Below are positions 1-8,677 of a stretch of 52,126 nt of DNA, piece by piece. A model generated the notes under the pieces. The model made no database searches. It saw only the letters and a program-made list of their open reading frames with translations, and was not told the origin of the DNA. A program made the position numbers and the translations under genes. The stretch covers positions 684 to 52,809 of the forward strand of contig NZ_LNQC01000078.1 in the NCBI RefSeq assembly GCF_001651855.1, in the 5' to 3' direction. The stretch is from Sinorhizobium americanum (GTDB lineage Bacteria; Pseudomonadota; Alphaproteobacteria; Rhizobiales; Rhizobiaceae). Within the stretch, counting starts at the first letter, position 1; each line of letters starts with the position of its first letter.

Positions 1-201
1 TTCAGGTCGGCGCTTTGGCTTCTGTCGTCAGCGCTCAAGTCCACAACAGACGCCCGCGGCCCCGCGCTTTCCCCATAGGTCCCACCCAGCCTCCGCGGCT
101 TCCTCCTTCCAAGGTTTGTCGACGCGGGCCGCCCAACGCCAGCGGCAAACGTCGCGCTGCGGCCCGCATCGAAAAACCTTCAGGAATGCAGAAGTTAGAC
201 A

Positions 202-530
202 CTAACGAGCGAGTCGGCCGCTATTCGGGACCTTTCTGTCATTCGTGCCGGTCAGGTCGATACGAATTTTAGCCGCCGTCTTTTTGCTTACGTTGAAGCT
301 CGCGAGGGTTTTGCGAGCAACTGCATTCGGGCAGCAACGCTGCTTCAGGTCGCACGCATCACAATTTTCTTGCTGGCCCGGTAAAGCCGGGTGCCTTCAC
401 TGGTGATACCTGATCGGGGTCTCGCGTAGGTGCGGCGGAACTGCTCCTTGCCTGCCGGACAGATGTAGCGATCGTCCTCGCCGTCGCATTCGAAGTCTGC
501 ACGCGAGAATGTCCCGTCCGTCCGGTCGGA
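202..530 (-). pseudogene. IS1182-like transposase remnant
   Basis: On the minus strand two adjoining frames read like the middle of an IS1182-type DDE transposase. The first frame (about 530 to 370) gives FECDGEDDRYICPAGKE, the usual segment before the cysteine-rich knuckle. The second frame (about 370 to 202) gives CDACDLKQRCCPN followed by ARKTLAS, the CxxC cysteine cluster of the same family. A one-base frameshift near 370 joins them, an in-frame TAG lies just upstream at 531-533, and no N-terminal or full catalytic C-terminal part is present. It is therefore a dead fragment. No terminal inverted repeats were found. Bases 1-201 hold nothing else I can support. Family assignment is by remembered motif, moderately sure. 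Confidence 0.6.
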
Positions 531-580
531 CTAGACAGGAATGTGCGGGTGAACTTCGCGGTTCGTCAGACGGCGGGATG

Positions 581-595
581 TCTCACCAGTTGGGC
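581..595. promoter_or_regulatory. Candidate IclR-type operator upstream of the epimerase gene
   Basis: TCTCA-CCAGT-TGGGC, a 15-bp site of the form TCTCA-N5-TGRG that recurs at 1616, 4472, 9511 and 9583 before other units of the same catabolic block. It lies about 117 bases before the aldose 1-epimerase start. Assignment to the local IclR protein is inference. Confidence 0.4.
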
Positions 596-711
596 ATGAG
601 ATCCTACACCGACAATTCCAGCGTTGCCAATACCCGCCGGTTCCATCCAAACTCCGAATACTAGAGGAGGCGGTCCTTCACGACGGCCGCCAGGCAAATC
701 GAGAAGAAGCC

Positions 712-1593
712 GTGGTGAACCTATTGTCAGATACGTCAAGTTACGCGATCGCTTCGGAATACCTGCTCGCACGTTTTTGCCCCGGAATGGGCGGCAGGCT
801 TCTGGAGTTTCGCCGGAAGGGCGGACCCCACATAGCCATCCCTACCGAAGCTCACAGCTTCGAGTCGACGAACTGGCCCCGCGCCGGCGCCTATCCGCTG
901 GTGCCCTATCACAACCGGCTGGCCGATGCGACGATCGTGGCCGGCGGTGAAAGCGTCCACCTTCGCAGCCATCCGGCGGCCGTGCCGCACACGCTCCATG
1001 GACCGGGACATACTCGTCCGTGGACCGTAGGCACGCATGACGCCAACCGCTTCACCATGTCGCTCGGTTATGCGGCCGATGATGACTGGCCATGGGATTT
1101 TCGGGCGGAACAGCACTTCGAGCTCAGCGAGACGAATCTTCGCCTCACCATGTCCGTGGAAAATTGCTCGGGCCGGCCAATGCCCGCCGGTATGGGTTGG
1201 CATCCCTATTTTGCGTCACGTGAAGCCGTCGTTTCCGACGCGGGTTACTTGTGGCCGCACCGTTCGGACTATCTACCGGACGCTACTCGCGTCGCGGTCG
1301 CCGAGGAGGATGGTGTCGTTCGTATGGCCACGGCTTATCTCGAGGGCTGGACCAAAGCGAAAGTTGCGCTACCCCACGGCTTTTCCGCGACGATGAAGGC
1401 GTCGTCTCCGTTCGGATTCCTCGTCGTGCATCGCGGCGACCCCGCCCATATCTGCGTCGAGCCGGTGACACATGTTGCCAATGCCTGGAACCTTTCCCTG
1501 CCGTCCTCGCAGACGGGTGCCGTTCTTCTGCAGCCAGGAGAGGCCCTGAAGGGGAGCATTGAAATTCTGATTTCCGGATCATCCTACGGCTGA
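712..1593 (+). CDS. Aldose 1-epimerase family protein
   Basis: A 293-residue galactose-mutarotase-like protein that would interconvert alpha and beta anomers of a free sugar in the cytoplasm. The family signatures are visible: HTLHGPGHTRPW near residue 100 and GMGWHPYF near residue 165, each holding a conserved catalytic-type histidine, plus a late CVEPVTH segment with the expected glutamate (CVEP). Two GTG codons at 712 and 715 are candidate starts, and a purine-rich GAGAAGAAG lies just upstream. It stands first in a plus-strand catabolic block and is followed by the IclR regulator. Family is clear; the sugar is unknown. In this context it may feed a dehydrogenase/lactonase type oxidation route. 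Confidence 0.85.
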   Translation: MVNLLSDTSSYAIASEYLLARFCPGMGGRLLEFRRKGGPHIAIPTEAHSFESTNWPRAGAYPLVPYHNRLADATIVAGGESVHLRSHPAAVPHTLHGPGHTRPWTVGTHDANRFTMSLGYAADDDWPWDFRAEQHFELSETNLRLTMSVENCSGRPMPAGMGWHPYFASREAVVSDAGYLWPHRSDYLPDATRVAVAEEDGVVRMATAYLEGWTKAKVALPHGFSATMKASSPFGFLVVHRGDPAHICVEPVTHVANAWNLSLPSSQTGAVLLQPGEALKGSIEILISGSSYG

Positions 1594-1615
1594 TTTGCTT
1601 CCTCTATTGTGTTCG

Positions 1616-1630
1616 TCTCAGGATGTGGGC
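1616..1630. promoter_or_regulatory. Candidate IclR operator (autoregulatory site)
   Basis: TCTCA-GGATG-TGGGC, matching the TCTCA-N5-TGRG motif. It lies 71 bases before the IclR start. A second TCGTCTCA half-site follows at 1664-1671 with a poor right half. The position suggests autoregulation. Confidence 0.4.
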
Positions 1631-1700
1631 ACATGACGGCTTTTCGCCGAACGCGATATGGATCGTCTCATTGTTTAAGCCTAGAAGCGGAGGCATGCCC

Positions 1701-3350
1701 ATGAACGACACGCAATGGTCGATTGATCTGATCACGCCCAAGAGTGTGGCCGGCACGGCCCTTCTGGGCAAGGCGTGCGACATTATCGAGATCATTGGAA
1801 AATCGCCGGGACTTGTCGGGCAGGCCGCGCTTTCGGAAAGAACGGGGATACCGCGCGCCACGCTCTATCGCATCCTCGCGGCACTCATTGGGCGCGGACT
1901 GGTCCGGCCGGACCCGGTGACGCAGAACTACACGCTCGGCTTCAATTTTCTGGAGCTCGCCCAAAACGCGTGGTCTTCGTCCGATCTTGCGTCCATCGCA
2001 TCCGTGGAATTGCGGCGCCTTCGCGACCTGACCGGCGAGACATCCTATCTGGCGGTCCAGGAAGGCAGCCACGTCTTGGCGCTCGGGCGTTTCGAGAGCG
2101 CTCACGACAAGCGTTCGAACGCAAGGCTCGGCGTGTTGAAGCCCATGCATTGCACCAGTCAGGGAAAGTCGATCCTTGCTCACCTGAGCGAGGCGCAGCT
2201 CGACGCGGTGCTGTCCGGAGAGTTGCAATCGTTCACGCCCAACACGATCTGCGATGTCGAGCAGTTGAGGTCACATTTGGCCATCGTTCGCGCGCGCGGT
2301 TATGCCATCGATGACGAGGAGATCGTACTCGGCACCCGCTGCGTCGGAGCAGCCATTCTTGATGACGGCGGACGGCCGCTGGCGGCAATCAGCGTGGCAG
2401 GACCGACCTTTCGCATGCCGCCGGAACGAGCCGAGCAACTGGGAAAGGAAATTGCCGAGGTCGCGAGGCGTATCTCGAGTCAACTCACCCCGACGCTGAA
2501 GGCTGCAGCGTATCACTCGAGTGGCTTCCGGGTCTGGACGAACCGTGCCGCCTATATGGGAGGCGCGCCGCGCTGGGACTCTCGACGCAACGCGTTGGTA
2601 TGGGCGGACCTTCTGGCACCGGCCGTGCGGATAGACGGCGGGGAAGAAAGCGATTCTATTTCGCTGCATGAGTTGTCGCAGAGCATCGGTTCGCTCGTCC
2701 CGTCAGAGAACGGATTTGTCGTCTCGACGGGGGGCGAGGTGGTCCTTTGCGGTGCAGAAGGCATTCAGAACAGAGTTGACGGCGCCGGCGCTTCGGTCAT
2801 CCGGGCTCTGCGTACGGATGCGTCCGGCATCATCTGGGTCGCTGCATTCGATGTCGACGCCAATGTCACGCGCATCGGTACGTGGAGCGTCGGCGCCGGA
2901 TTCGAGCCCACTCTGGATCTGGCCGGCGATGTGGCCGACATCGCCGTCGCGGGCGATCTCGGACTCTATGTGGCGCAACCGGCCCGGCAGAGCGTTCTGC
3001 TTGTCGAACGCGCCACGCGGCGCAAGCGAAAATTCGCCGACATTCCGAAGGTCGCTGGGTCGCCCTGCGCTCTTGCAGTGGATGAAAATCTCAACGCCTG
3101 GGTCGGTCTCTCCGATGGCTGGAGTGTCGTGAAGCTTGACGAAAACGGCGAGATCCAGCGCACCATCGCCCTTCCCATTCCCAATCCGACCGGCATTGCC
3201 TTCGGCGGAGATGACCTTTCAGACCTCTTCGTGACCAGTGCCCGCACCGGCCTCAGCCGTGAAAGCCTGACAAACGCACCACTTTCCGGCCAGTTGCTCT
3301 CCGTCAGCGTGGGCGAGCGGGGGCTGCCGGAGGCGATCGGCAAACCATGA
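1701..3350 (+). CDS. IclR-family regulator fused to an SMP-30/gluconolactonase-like domain
   Basis: 549 residues, about twice the usual IclR length. Residues 1-255 are a normal IclR protein: a winged helix with LSERTGIPRATLYRILAAL and an IclR effector domain (SQGKSILAHL, YAIDDEE, then GTRCVGAAI). From about residue 280 the chain becomes an SMP-30/gluconolactonase-type beta-propeller (APRWDSRRNALVWADLL, LAVDENLNAWVGLSDGW, PTGIAFGGDDLSDLFVTSAR). The usual metal ligands look lost: the E of the GEGPxW motif, the N of the RxND motif and the D of PDGLAVD (here PCALAVD). I infer a sugar-acid or lactone sensor rather than an enzyme. The start at 1701 is chosen for the AGCGGAGG site 7 bases upstream; ATG 1695 is too close. 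It overlaps the next gene by 4 bases (ATGA). Confidence 0.85.
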   Translation: MNDTQWSIDLITPKSVAGTALLGKACDIIEIIGKSPGLVGQAALSERTGIPRATLYRILAALIGRGLVRPDPVTQNYTLGFNFLELAQNAWSSSDLASIASVELRRLRDLTGETSYLAVQEGSHVLALGRFESAHDKRSNARLGVLKPMHCTSQGKSILAHLSEAQLDAVLSGELQSFTPNTICDVEQLRSHLAIVRARGYAIDDEEIVLGTRCVGAAILDDGGRPLAAISVAGPTFRMPPERAEQLGKEIAEVARRISSQLTPTLKAAAYHSSGFRVWTNRAAYMGGAPRWDSRRNALVWADLLAPAVRIDGGEESDSISLHELSQSIGSLVPSENGFVVSTGGEVVLCGAEGIQNRVDGAGASVIRALRTDASGIIWVAAFDVDANVTRIGTWSVGAGFEPTLDLAGDVADIAVAGDLGLYVAQPARQSVLLVERATRRKRKFADIPKVAGSPCALAVDENLNAWVGLSDGWSVVKLDENGEIQRTIALPIPNPTGIAFGGDDLSDLFVTSARTGLSRESLTNAPLSGQLLSVSVGERGLPEAIGKP

Positions 3351-4471
3351 GAGAAATTATGCCTGAAACAGCGCAGCGCCCTGTGCCAAAAATCGTTTCG
3401 CTCCGTACCTTTCCGTTGCGTATTCCGTTCGTGGATGGCGGAGCCGGCACCGGCGGCACGCCGAGCCGCTGGCACGAGCTCGATATGGTGCTGGTGCGGG
3501 TGGAGGACCAGGAAGGTCACGTGGGGTGGGGCGAAGCTTTCGCCTATTTCTGCCTCGAACCGGTGTGGGCAGCCGTCGAGCGGATGATTGCCCCCTTCGT
3601 CGTTGGTCATCGGATCGATGACATAGCGGCGTGGAACACGGGTATCCAGAAAAAACTTCATCTCTTCGGCCGTTACGGCATCACCCTATTCGCGCTTTCG
3701 GGCGTCGACATCGCACTGTGGGATCTGCAGGCGAAGCGGCAAGGTGTGCCGCTGTGGCGTCTGTTGGGGGCGAAGAGCAATGTCGAACGCCCCGCCTATG
3801 CGAGCCTGGTGCGGTATGGGGACGCGGGTCTCGTCGCCCATCGTTGCCAAAAGGCGCTCGATCTCGGCTATCGCCATGTGAAGCTGCACGAGATCGATCC
3901 GGCCATCATCGCTCGGGCGCGGCAGGTCCTCGGTCCGGACGTGCCGCTGATGGTCGACGCCAACTGCGCTTGGTCGGCGGAGGAGGCGAGGGCGCTGCGG
4001 TCGGTGTTCCGGGAAAACGATGTACTTTGGGTGGAAGAGCCCGTCTTCCCGCCGGACGACTATCGTACCATGGCCGCGCTCGAGGCGGAGGGAATTGCGG
4101 TCGGAACGGGTGAGAATGCCTCGACCGCCTTCGATTTCGCCCGCATCATAGCGGCTGTAACCTATCCCCAGCCGAGCATGACCAAGGCCGGCGGCGTTTC
4201 GGAATTCGTGCGCATCCTCGAAGCCTGCGGGCAGGCACAAAAGACGCCGATGCCGCACACGCCGTATTTCGGGCCAGGATATTTTGCGACGCTGGCGCTC
4301 CTGCCACTGATGCCGGCCGAGACGCTGGTCGAATATCTCTTCGTCGAACCGGAAGCCTGGGTTGCAGCGACGCCCCGGCCGTTCGCCGGCCGACTGAGCT
4401 CCACCGCCGAACCCGGTATCGGCTTCACGCCCGACCTCGATGTCATCGAACGCCATGCCGTGCGAGCCTGA
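3347..4471 (+). CDS. Mandelate racemase/muconate lactonizing enzyme family protein (probable sugar-acid dehydratase)
   Basis: 374 residues, the usual size for the enolase superfamily. Such enzymes abstract a proton alpha to a carboxylate with Mg2+, commonly dehydrating aldonates to 2-keto-3-deoxy acids. The three metal ligands are in place: D204 (VDANCAW), E230 (WVEEP) and E256 (GTGEN). The second-strand base motif reads K179-L-H181 rather than the KxK of mandelate racemase, and H304 sits in PHTPYFGPG. These place it in the MR-like subgroup without fixing the substrate. The ATG overlaps the IclR stop, implying translational coupling; ATG 3359 is an alternative start with its own GAGAG. A candidate operator starts immediately after its stop. 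Confidence 0.85.
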   Translation: MREIMPETAQRPVPKIVSLRTFPLRIPFVDGGAGTGGTPSRWHELDMVLVRVEDQEGHVGWGEAFAYFCLEPVWAAVERMIAPFVVGHRIDDIAAWNTGIQKKLHLFGRYGITLFALSGVDIALWDLQAKRQGVPLWRLLGAKSNVERPAYASLVRYGDAGLVAHRCQKALDLGYRHVKLHEIDPAIIARARQVLGPDVPLMVDANCAWSAEEARALRSVFRENDVLWVEEPVFPPDDYRTMAALEAEGIAVGTGENASTAFDFARIIAAVTYPQPSMTKAGGVSEFVRILEACGQAQKTPMPHTPYFGPGYFATLALLPLMPAETLVEYLFVEPEAWVAATPRPFAGRLSSTAEPGIGFTPDLDVIERHAVRA

Positions 4472-4486
4472 TCTCAACATGTGAGA
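4472..4486. promoter_or_regulatory. Candidate IclR operator upstream of the SDR/RraA unit
   Basis: TCTCA-ACATG-TGAGA, a 5+5-bp inverted repeat with 5-bp spacer, followed by CGGT. It is nearly identical to the site at 9511 including the CGGT flank. It lies in the 180-bp gap before the NAD-dependent epimerase-like gene. Confidence 0.5.
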
Positions 4487-4651
4487 CGGTGGGGCGAAAG
4501 GCTCTCGATCGACACTTTTGCGGCGTGCAAAAACGGCTAGATTGAAATGGCTGTCGGCGAGGAGATCGCCAGCCGCGTACTGAAGGAAAGCAGGCCCCGT
4601 GCGGCGACACCGTGTCGTTGCGGTCCGCGGGTATGCTGTGAGGATAGAAAC

Positions 4652-5677
4652 ATGGAAATTTTCGTATCCGGCGCCACCGGGAGGGTTGGTGGCGTGCTGA
4701 CGGCTGCCTTGATGAAGCGCGGTCACAATGTGAGAACCATCGTCATTCCAGGCGATCCGAACCGCGCCGCCACCGAAGCGGCGGGCATTACGTGCCATAC
4801 CGGCAGCCTCGCCAGCTTTGAGGATGTGGCGAAGGCGATGGAGGGCGTCGAGGCCGTTTTCCACATGGCCGCCGTCATCTCGTTCCAGCCGGCCGCCCGC
4901 GAACTGTTGTGGGACGTGAACGTTGTCGGCACCTACAACGTGCTGCGCGCCGCCGCGTCAGAAGCGCAGAAGCGTCGCATTCGCATGGTCTTCGCCTCGA
5001 GCGACCAAGTCTATCCGACTCGCTTTGCCCGCTTCCGGCCCACCGACGAGAACCATCCGAAGGAACCCTATACCTTCTACGGCATGACCAAGCTCCTCGG
5101 CGAGGACATGGTGAAGTTCTATAATCGGTCGGAAAAGCAACTCGACGTCAGCACGGCCGTGTTTTCGCACACGGAGGCGGCGCACGAAATCATCGATCCA
5201 AATGGCGAGTATGCCGGTCCGGCCTTCTACGTGAACAGCCGCGTCGCCAGTCTCAAGGCGAGCAGCACCCACCATGCGGGCGCCACCTCCAATTCGGAAC
5301 TCGATCAGATCCTATCGATCCTCGAGCCGCTGGTTGCCGACGACGAGCCTCTGCTCCTGCCGCGCGATGCGCAGGGCAATCCCCATACGCAGGAGCTTGT
5401 CGACGTACGCGACATCGTCGACGGCCTTCTCCTGATCTTCGACAAGCCGGAGGCCATCGGTGAAACCTTTAATCTGGCGCCAGTCTCGCCGGTCAGCCTC
5501 GGCGAGTTCATCCCCTATCTGGCGCAGAAGACCGGCCGGCGCGTGGTCGAGGCGACGATCCCCGTTGATCTCGGGCGTACGCATGGCAGCAGCGTCAAGG
5601 CGCGCGCCATGCTCGGTTTCCAGCCGAAATATTCGATGTTCGACATGGTGGACGAGGCGGTTGCCGCCCGGCCCTGA
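4652..5677 (+). CDS. NAD-dependent epimerase/dehydratase family protein (extended SDR)
   Basis: 341 residues. The N-terminal Rossmann motif is GATGRVG (residues 7-13), the FHMAAVISF strand and the VVGTYNVLRAA helix are typical of extended SDRs, and the active site is SSDQVYP followed by YGMTK (YxxxK). The C-terminal half carries the substrate domain with DVRDIVDGLLLI. Members of this family either epimerise nucleotide sugars or oxidise free sugars or uronates with NAD. The catabolic surroundings favour sugar or uronate oxidation, but that is inference. The start at ATG 4652 follows GAGGAT; an upstream extension to 4547 lacks family similarity. Confidence 0.8.
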   Translation: MEIFVSGATGRVGGVLTAALMKRGHNVRTIVIPGDPNRAATEAAGITCHTGSLASFEDVAKAMEGVEAVFHMAAVISFQPAARELLWDVNVVGTYNVLRAAASEAQKRRIRMVFASSDQVYPTRFARFRPTDENHPKEPYTFYGMTKLLGEDMVKFYNRSEKQLDVSTAVFSHTEAAHEIIDPNGEYAGPAFYVNSRVASLKASSTHHAGATSNSELDQILSILEPLVADDEPLLLPRDAQGNPHTQELVDVRDIVDGLLLIFDKPEAIGETFNLAPVSPVSLGEFIPYLAQKTGRRVVEATIPVDLGRTHGSSVKARAMLGFQPKYSMFDMVDEAVAARP

Positions 5678-5710
5678 CCCCGAATTCCGATTTATTTCAG
5701 GAGACGCCCG

Positions 5711-6442
5711 ATGGCTGAAATTACCCAGGAAACGCTGGACAAGCTGAAAGTTTGTTCAACGGCCACGCTGACGACCCAACTTTTCAAGCGCAACTTTCGC
5801 CAACAGTTCCTCGTCGGCCTCAGGCCGCTCAATCCGAATGCTGGCTCGTTTGCGGGCGAAGCGTTCACGCTTCGCTTCATTCCCTCCCGCGAGGACAAGG
5901 ACTGGGATCTTGCCGATCTCAAGAAGCGAGGCGAGGACAACATGCAGTGGGAGGCGGTCGAGGCGATCGGCGCGGGCCAGGTGCTGATGATAGACAGTCG
6001 CAACGACCCGCGTGCCGCATCAGCCGGCAACATGCTGATGACGCGCATGATGCGCAAGGGCGTTGCCGCCGCCGTGACCGATGGCGCCTTCCGTGACGGC
6101 ACTGAAATCTCCCGGATGCCGTTCCCGGCCTATTGCTCGGCCAACACCGCCTCCACCCGTCCCGCCTACCACCGCGCCGTCGACATGCAGCTTCCCGTCG
6201 GCTGCGCAGGCGTTGCCGTCTATCCCGGCGATATTGTCGTCGGTGACAGCGACGGGGTCGTGGTCGTGCCGCGCGCCATCGCGACGGATCTCGCCAACGA
6301 TTCCTATGAGCAGGAGCAGCGCGAGAAATTCCTGTTCACGAAGATCGACGCTGGCGCTCCTCTCTGGGGCACCTATCCACCCGACGAGGAAACCCTGAAG
6401 GAATACGCCGAGTGGCGTGCCCGTAACCAGGCGGCGGAATAA
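5711..6442 (+). CDS. RraA-family protein (HMG/oxaloacetate aldolase-like)
   Basis: 243 residues of the RraA/dimethylmenaquinone methyltransferase-like fold. Bacterial homologues in catabolic operons are class II pyruvate aldolases or oxaloacetate decarboxylases, such as 4-hydroxy-4-methyl-2-oxoglutarate aldolase. The hallmark region VTDGAFRDGTEIS (about residues 122-134) carries the conserved R-D pair, preceded by a Gly-rich AGNMLMTRM loop, and GDIVVGDSDGVVVVP (about 175-189) is the typical metal-associated C-terminal signature. AGGAGA lies before the ATG. The next gene starts 3 bases after the stop. Likely role: cleavage or decarboxylation of a 2-oxo acid intermediate. Exact substrate unknown. 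Confidence 0.8.
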   Translation: MAEITQETLDKLKVCSTATLTTQLFKRNFRQQFLVGLRPLNPNAGSFAGEAFTLRFIPSREDKDWDLADLKKRGEDNMQWEAVEAIGAGQVLMIDSRNDPRAASAGNMLMTRMMRKGVAAAVTDGAFRDGTEISRMPFPAYCSANTASTRPAYHRAVDMQLPVGCAGVAVYPGDIVVGDSDGVVVVPRAIATDLANDSYEQEQREKFLFTKIDAGAPLWGTYPPDEETLKEYAEWRARNQAAE

Positions 6443-6445
6443 GCG

Positions 6446-6919
6446 ATGAGAGACTCGACACCTGCAGAGAAGGCCGAGGCGCTTATCCGGCGATACTTCG
6501 CCGCATGCAATGACGGCGATCATGCGGCGCTCGTCGACTGCTTCACGAAAGATGCGGTCCATTATTTCCCACCGGGGCTCCCCGGTGCGCCGTGGCGCGG
6601 CGCAAGCGCCATAGCGGATGGCTGGGTCTGGTGCGTCAAGACGCTCGGCTCGCGCTGGACGATCGAGAAAGTATTGGCAGCCGCCGACGGGCGCGAAGCT
6701 GTCATCGAATGGACGCACTGGAAGACGGCGATCGGCGAGGTGTTGCGCGGCGACGAGTGGTACATCTTCAACGATGACATCACCAAAATCCACGAGATCC
6801 GCGCCTATTACGCATCGCCGGTCGACAAGGCTGAGCCCGTAAACAAGCTTCACGATTTTGATTACGAGGCGAGGGGATATGCGTTGCGGCCCCCGTCTCC
6901 GGCGCCAAGGAATTTGTAG
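6446..6919 (+). CDS. Nuclear transport factor 2/SnoaL-like protein
   Basis: 157 residues of the NTF2-like cone fold. It begins with AEALIRRYFAACNDGDHAALVDCFTKDA, the canonical helix and first strand of SnoaL-like proteins, and continues with a WTIEKVLAA strand and VIEWTHWKT. These proteins form a small-molecule cavity and act as isomerases, hydratases or cyclases, or merely bind ligands. It is sandwiched, with almost no spacing, between the RraA-like and YCII-like genes, so it is probably part of the same transcript and pathway. No function can be assigned from the residues alone. No strong ribosome-binding site is seen, which fits translational coupling. Confidence 0.75.
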   Translation: MRDSTPAEKAEALIRRYFAACNDGDHAALVDCFTKDAVHYFPPGLPGAPWRGASAIADGWVWCVKTLGSRWTIEKVLAAADGREAVIEWTHWKTAIGEVLRGDEWYIFNDDITKIHEIRAYYASPVDKAEPVNKLHDFDYEARGYALRPPSPAPRNL

Positions 6920-6929
6920 GAGAGACGCG

Positions 6930-7220
6930 ATGCAGTTCACCATTATCGCCCGCGACGACACGGCTGCCGGTACGCTCGACAGACGGCTGGCGGCCCGCGA
7001 CAAGCACATGGAACGTATCCACGCCATGAAGGCGGAAGGAAGCGTCATCGATGGCGGTGCGCTGCTCGACGGAGCCGGCAACATGATCGGCTCGGTCGTG
7101 CTGTGCGAGTTTCCCGATCGTGCTGCCCTCGACCACTACATCAAAAGCGAAATCTACTACACGGACGGCGTATGGAAGGACATCGAAGTCCTGCCCTTTC
7201 GTCGCGTGCAGTGGCGATGA
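6930..7220 (+). CDS. YCII-related small protein
   Basis: 96 residues with the YCII (ferredoxin-like alpha/beta) pattern: MQFTIIARDD at the start, RLAARDKHMERIHAM helix, then GSVVLCEFPDRAALDHYIKSEIYY and the closing strand FRRVQW. The conserved His/Asp pair of the family is represented by the first-helix His and the PDRAALD aspartate. YCII proteins occur as small dehalogenase- or muconolactone-isomerase-like enzymes in degradation operons. ATG 6930 follows TAGGAGAGA. It lies between the NTF2-like and aldehyde dehydrogenase genes, so a role in converting or detoxifying an intermediate is plausible but unproven. Confidence 0.75.
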   Translation: MQFTIIARDDTAAGTLDRRLAARDKHMERIHAMKAEGSVIDGGALLDGAGNMIGSVVLCEFPDRAALDHYIKSEIYYTDGVWKDIEVLPFRRVQWR

Positions 7221-7227
7221 GGCCGTC

Positions 7228-8661
7228 ATGACCGTGCACCAGAACCTCATTGCCGGCGAATGGGTCGGCTCCGACGCTTCCCCGAACATCAATCCGTCTG
7301 ACACGAATGATGTCGTCGGGCATTACGCGCAGGCCAGTGCCGAGGATGCCAAGCAGGCGATTGCCGCAGCCAAAGCCGCTTTCCCGGCCTGGTCGCGTTC
7401 GGGCATACTGGAGCGCCATGCGATCCTGAAGAACACCTCCGACGAAATCCTCGCCCGCAGGGAAGAACTCGGCACCCTGCTTGCCCGAGAAGAGGGCAAG
7501 ACGCTTCCGGAAGCGACAGGAGAAGTCATCCGCGCCGCACAGATCTTCGACTTCTTCGCCGGCGAGACGCTACGCCTGACAGGTGAGGTCGTCCCGTCCG
7601 CACGACCGAATATCGGCGTCGACATCACCCGCGAGCCGCTCGGGGTTATCGGCATCATCACGCCCTGGAACTTCCCGATCGCCATTCCTGCCTGGAAGAT
7701 CGCGCCGGCGCTTTGCTACGGAAACACGGTGGTGTTCAAGCCTGCGGACCTCGTGCCGGGCTGCGCCTGGGCGATTGCCGACATTCTACACCGCGCTGGG
7801 CTGCCGAAGGGTGTGTTGAACCTCGTCATGGGTCGGGGCTCGGTCGTGGGGCAAGCCATGCTCGACAGTGCCGATCTCGCTGGCATCACCTTTACCGGCT
7901 CCACCGACACCGGCAAGCGCGTGGCGCTCGCCTCCATCGAGCATAACCGCAGGTTCCAGCTCGAAATGGGCGGCAAAAATCCGATGGTCGTACTCGACGA
8001 TGCCGATCTCGCCGTCGCGGTGGAGGCGGCCGCCAATTCCGGCTTCTTCTCGACCGGCCAGCGCTGCACCGCGTCCTCGCGCCTGATCGTCACCGAAGGC
8101 ATCCACGACAGGTTCGTCACGGCGCTGACCGAACGGTTGAAAACGCTCAACGTCGACAACGCGCTCAAGGCCGGCACACATATCGGCCCGGTGGTGGACG
8201 ACAAGCAGCTTCGGCAGGACATGGACTACATCGACATCGGCAAATCCGAGGGCGCGAGGCTTGCGTTCGGCGGTGCGTGCCTGGAGCGCGAAACGCCCGG
8301 TTTCTACCTTGAGCCGGCGCTCTTCACCGAGGCGAAAAACGACATGCGCATCTCGCGCGAGGAAATCTTCGGGCCGGTCGCAGCAGTGATCCGCGTGAAG
8401 GACTACGAAGAGGCGCTTGCCGTTGCCAACGATACGCCCTTCGGCCTGTCAGCAGGCATCGCCACAACCAGCCTGAAACACGCGACGCACTTCAAGCGCA
8501 ACTCGGAAGCCGGAATGGTGATGGTCAACCTGCCAACCGCGGGCGTCGACTTTCATGTGCCGTTCGGCGGCCGAAAGGCATCGTCCTTCGGATCGCGCGA
8601 ACAGGGCAGGTATGCCGCCGAATTTTTCACCACGGTGAAGACCGCTTACACGCTGGCCTGA
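7228..8661 (+). CDS. Aldehyde dehydrogenase, alpha-ketoglutaric semialdehyde dehydrogenase-like
   Basis: 477 residues, complete ALDH. The NAD-binding region includes TPWNFPIAIPAWK and FTGSTDTGKRVA, the general base is E246 in LEMGGKNP, and the nucleophile is C280 in TGQRCTASSRLIV. That last motif is characteristic of 2,5-dioxovalerate (alpha-ketoglutaric semialdehyde) dehydrogenases of the Weimberg-type sugar and hydroxyproline pathways. The reaction would be oxidation of alpha-ketoglutaric semialdehyde to alpha-ketoglutarate with NAD(P). The start at ATG 7228 gives the canonical N-terminus (LIAGEWV). Together with the lactonase-like regulator and enolase-superfamily dehydratase upstream it supports a non-phosphorylative oxidative pathway. 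Confidence 0.85.
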   Translation: MTVHQNLIAGEWVGSDASPNINPSDTNDVVGHYAQASAEDAKQAIAAAKAAFPAWSRSGILERHAILKNTSDEILARREELGTLLAREEGKTLPEATGEVIRAAQIFDFFAGETLRLTGEVVPSARPNIGVDITREPLGVIGIITPWNFPIAIPAWKIAPALCYGNTVVFKPADLVPGCAWAIADILHRAGLPKGVLNLVMGRGSVVGQAMLDSADLAGITFTGSTDTGKRVALASIEHNRRFQLEMGGKNPMVVLDDADLAVAVEAAANSGFFSTGQRCTASSRLIVTEGIHDRFVTALTERLKTLNVDNALKAGTHIGPVVDDKQLRQDMDYIDIGKSEGARLAFGGACLERETPGFYLEPALFTEAKNDMRISREEIFGPVAAVIRVKDYEEALAVANDTPFGLSAGIATTSLKHATHFKRNSEAGMVMVNLPTAGVDFHVPFGGRKASSFGSREQGRYAAEFFTTVKTAYTLA

Positions 8662-8677
8662 AAAGAGAAAAAGCTCC

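Noticed and set aside
1664..1680. TCTCATTGTTTAAGC as a further IclR site
   Set aside because: Only the left half matches; the right half does not fit TGRG, so it is mentioned but not counted.
3686..4864. 392-codon open frame on the minus strand
   Set aside because: It lies opposite the enolase-superfamily gene and part of the next gene; it has no recognisable motifs and follows from high GC content.
6020..7084. 354-codon open frame on the minus strand
   Set aside because: Opposite the RraA-like, NTF2-like and YCII-like genes; no motif or ribosome-binding site.
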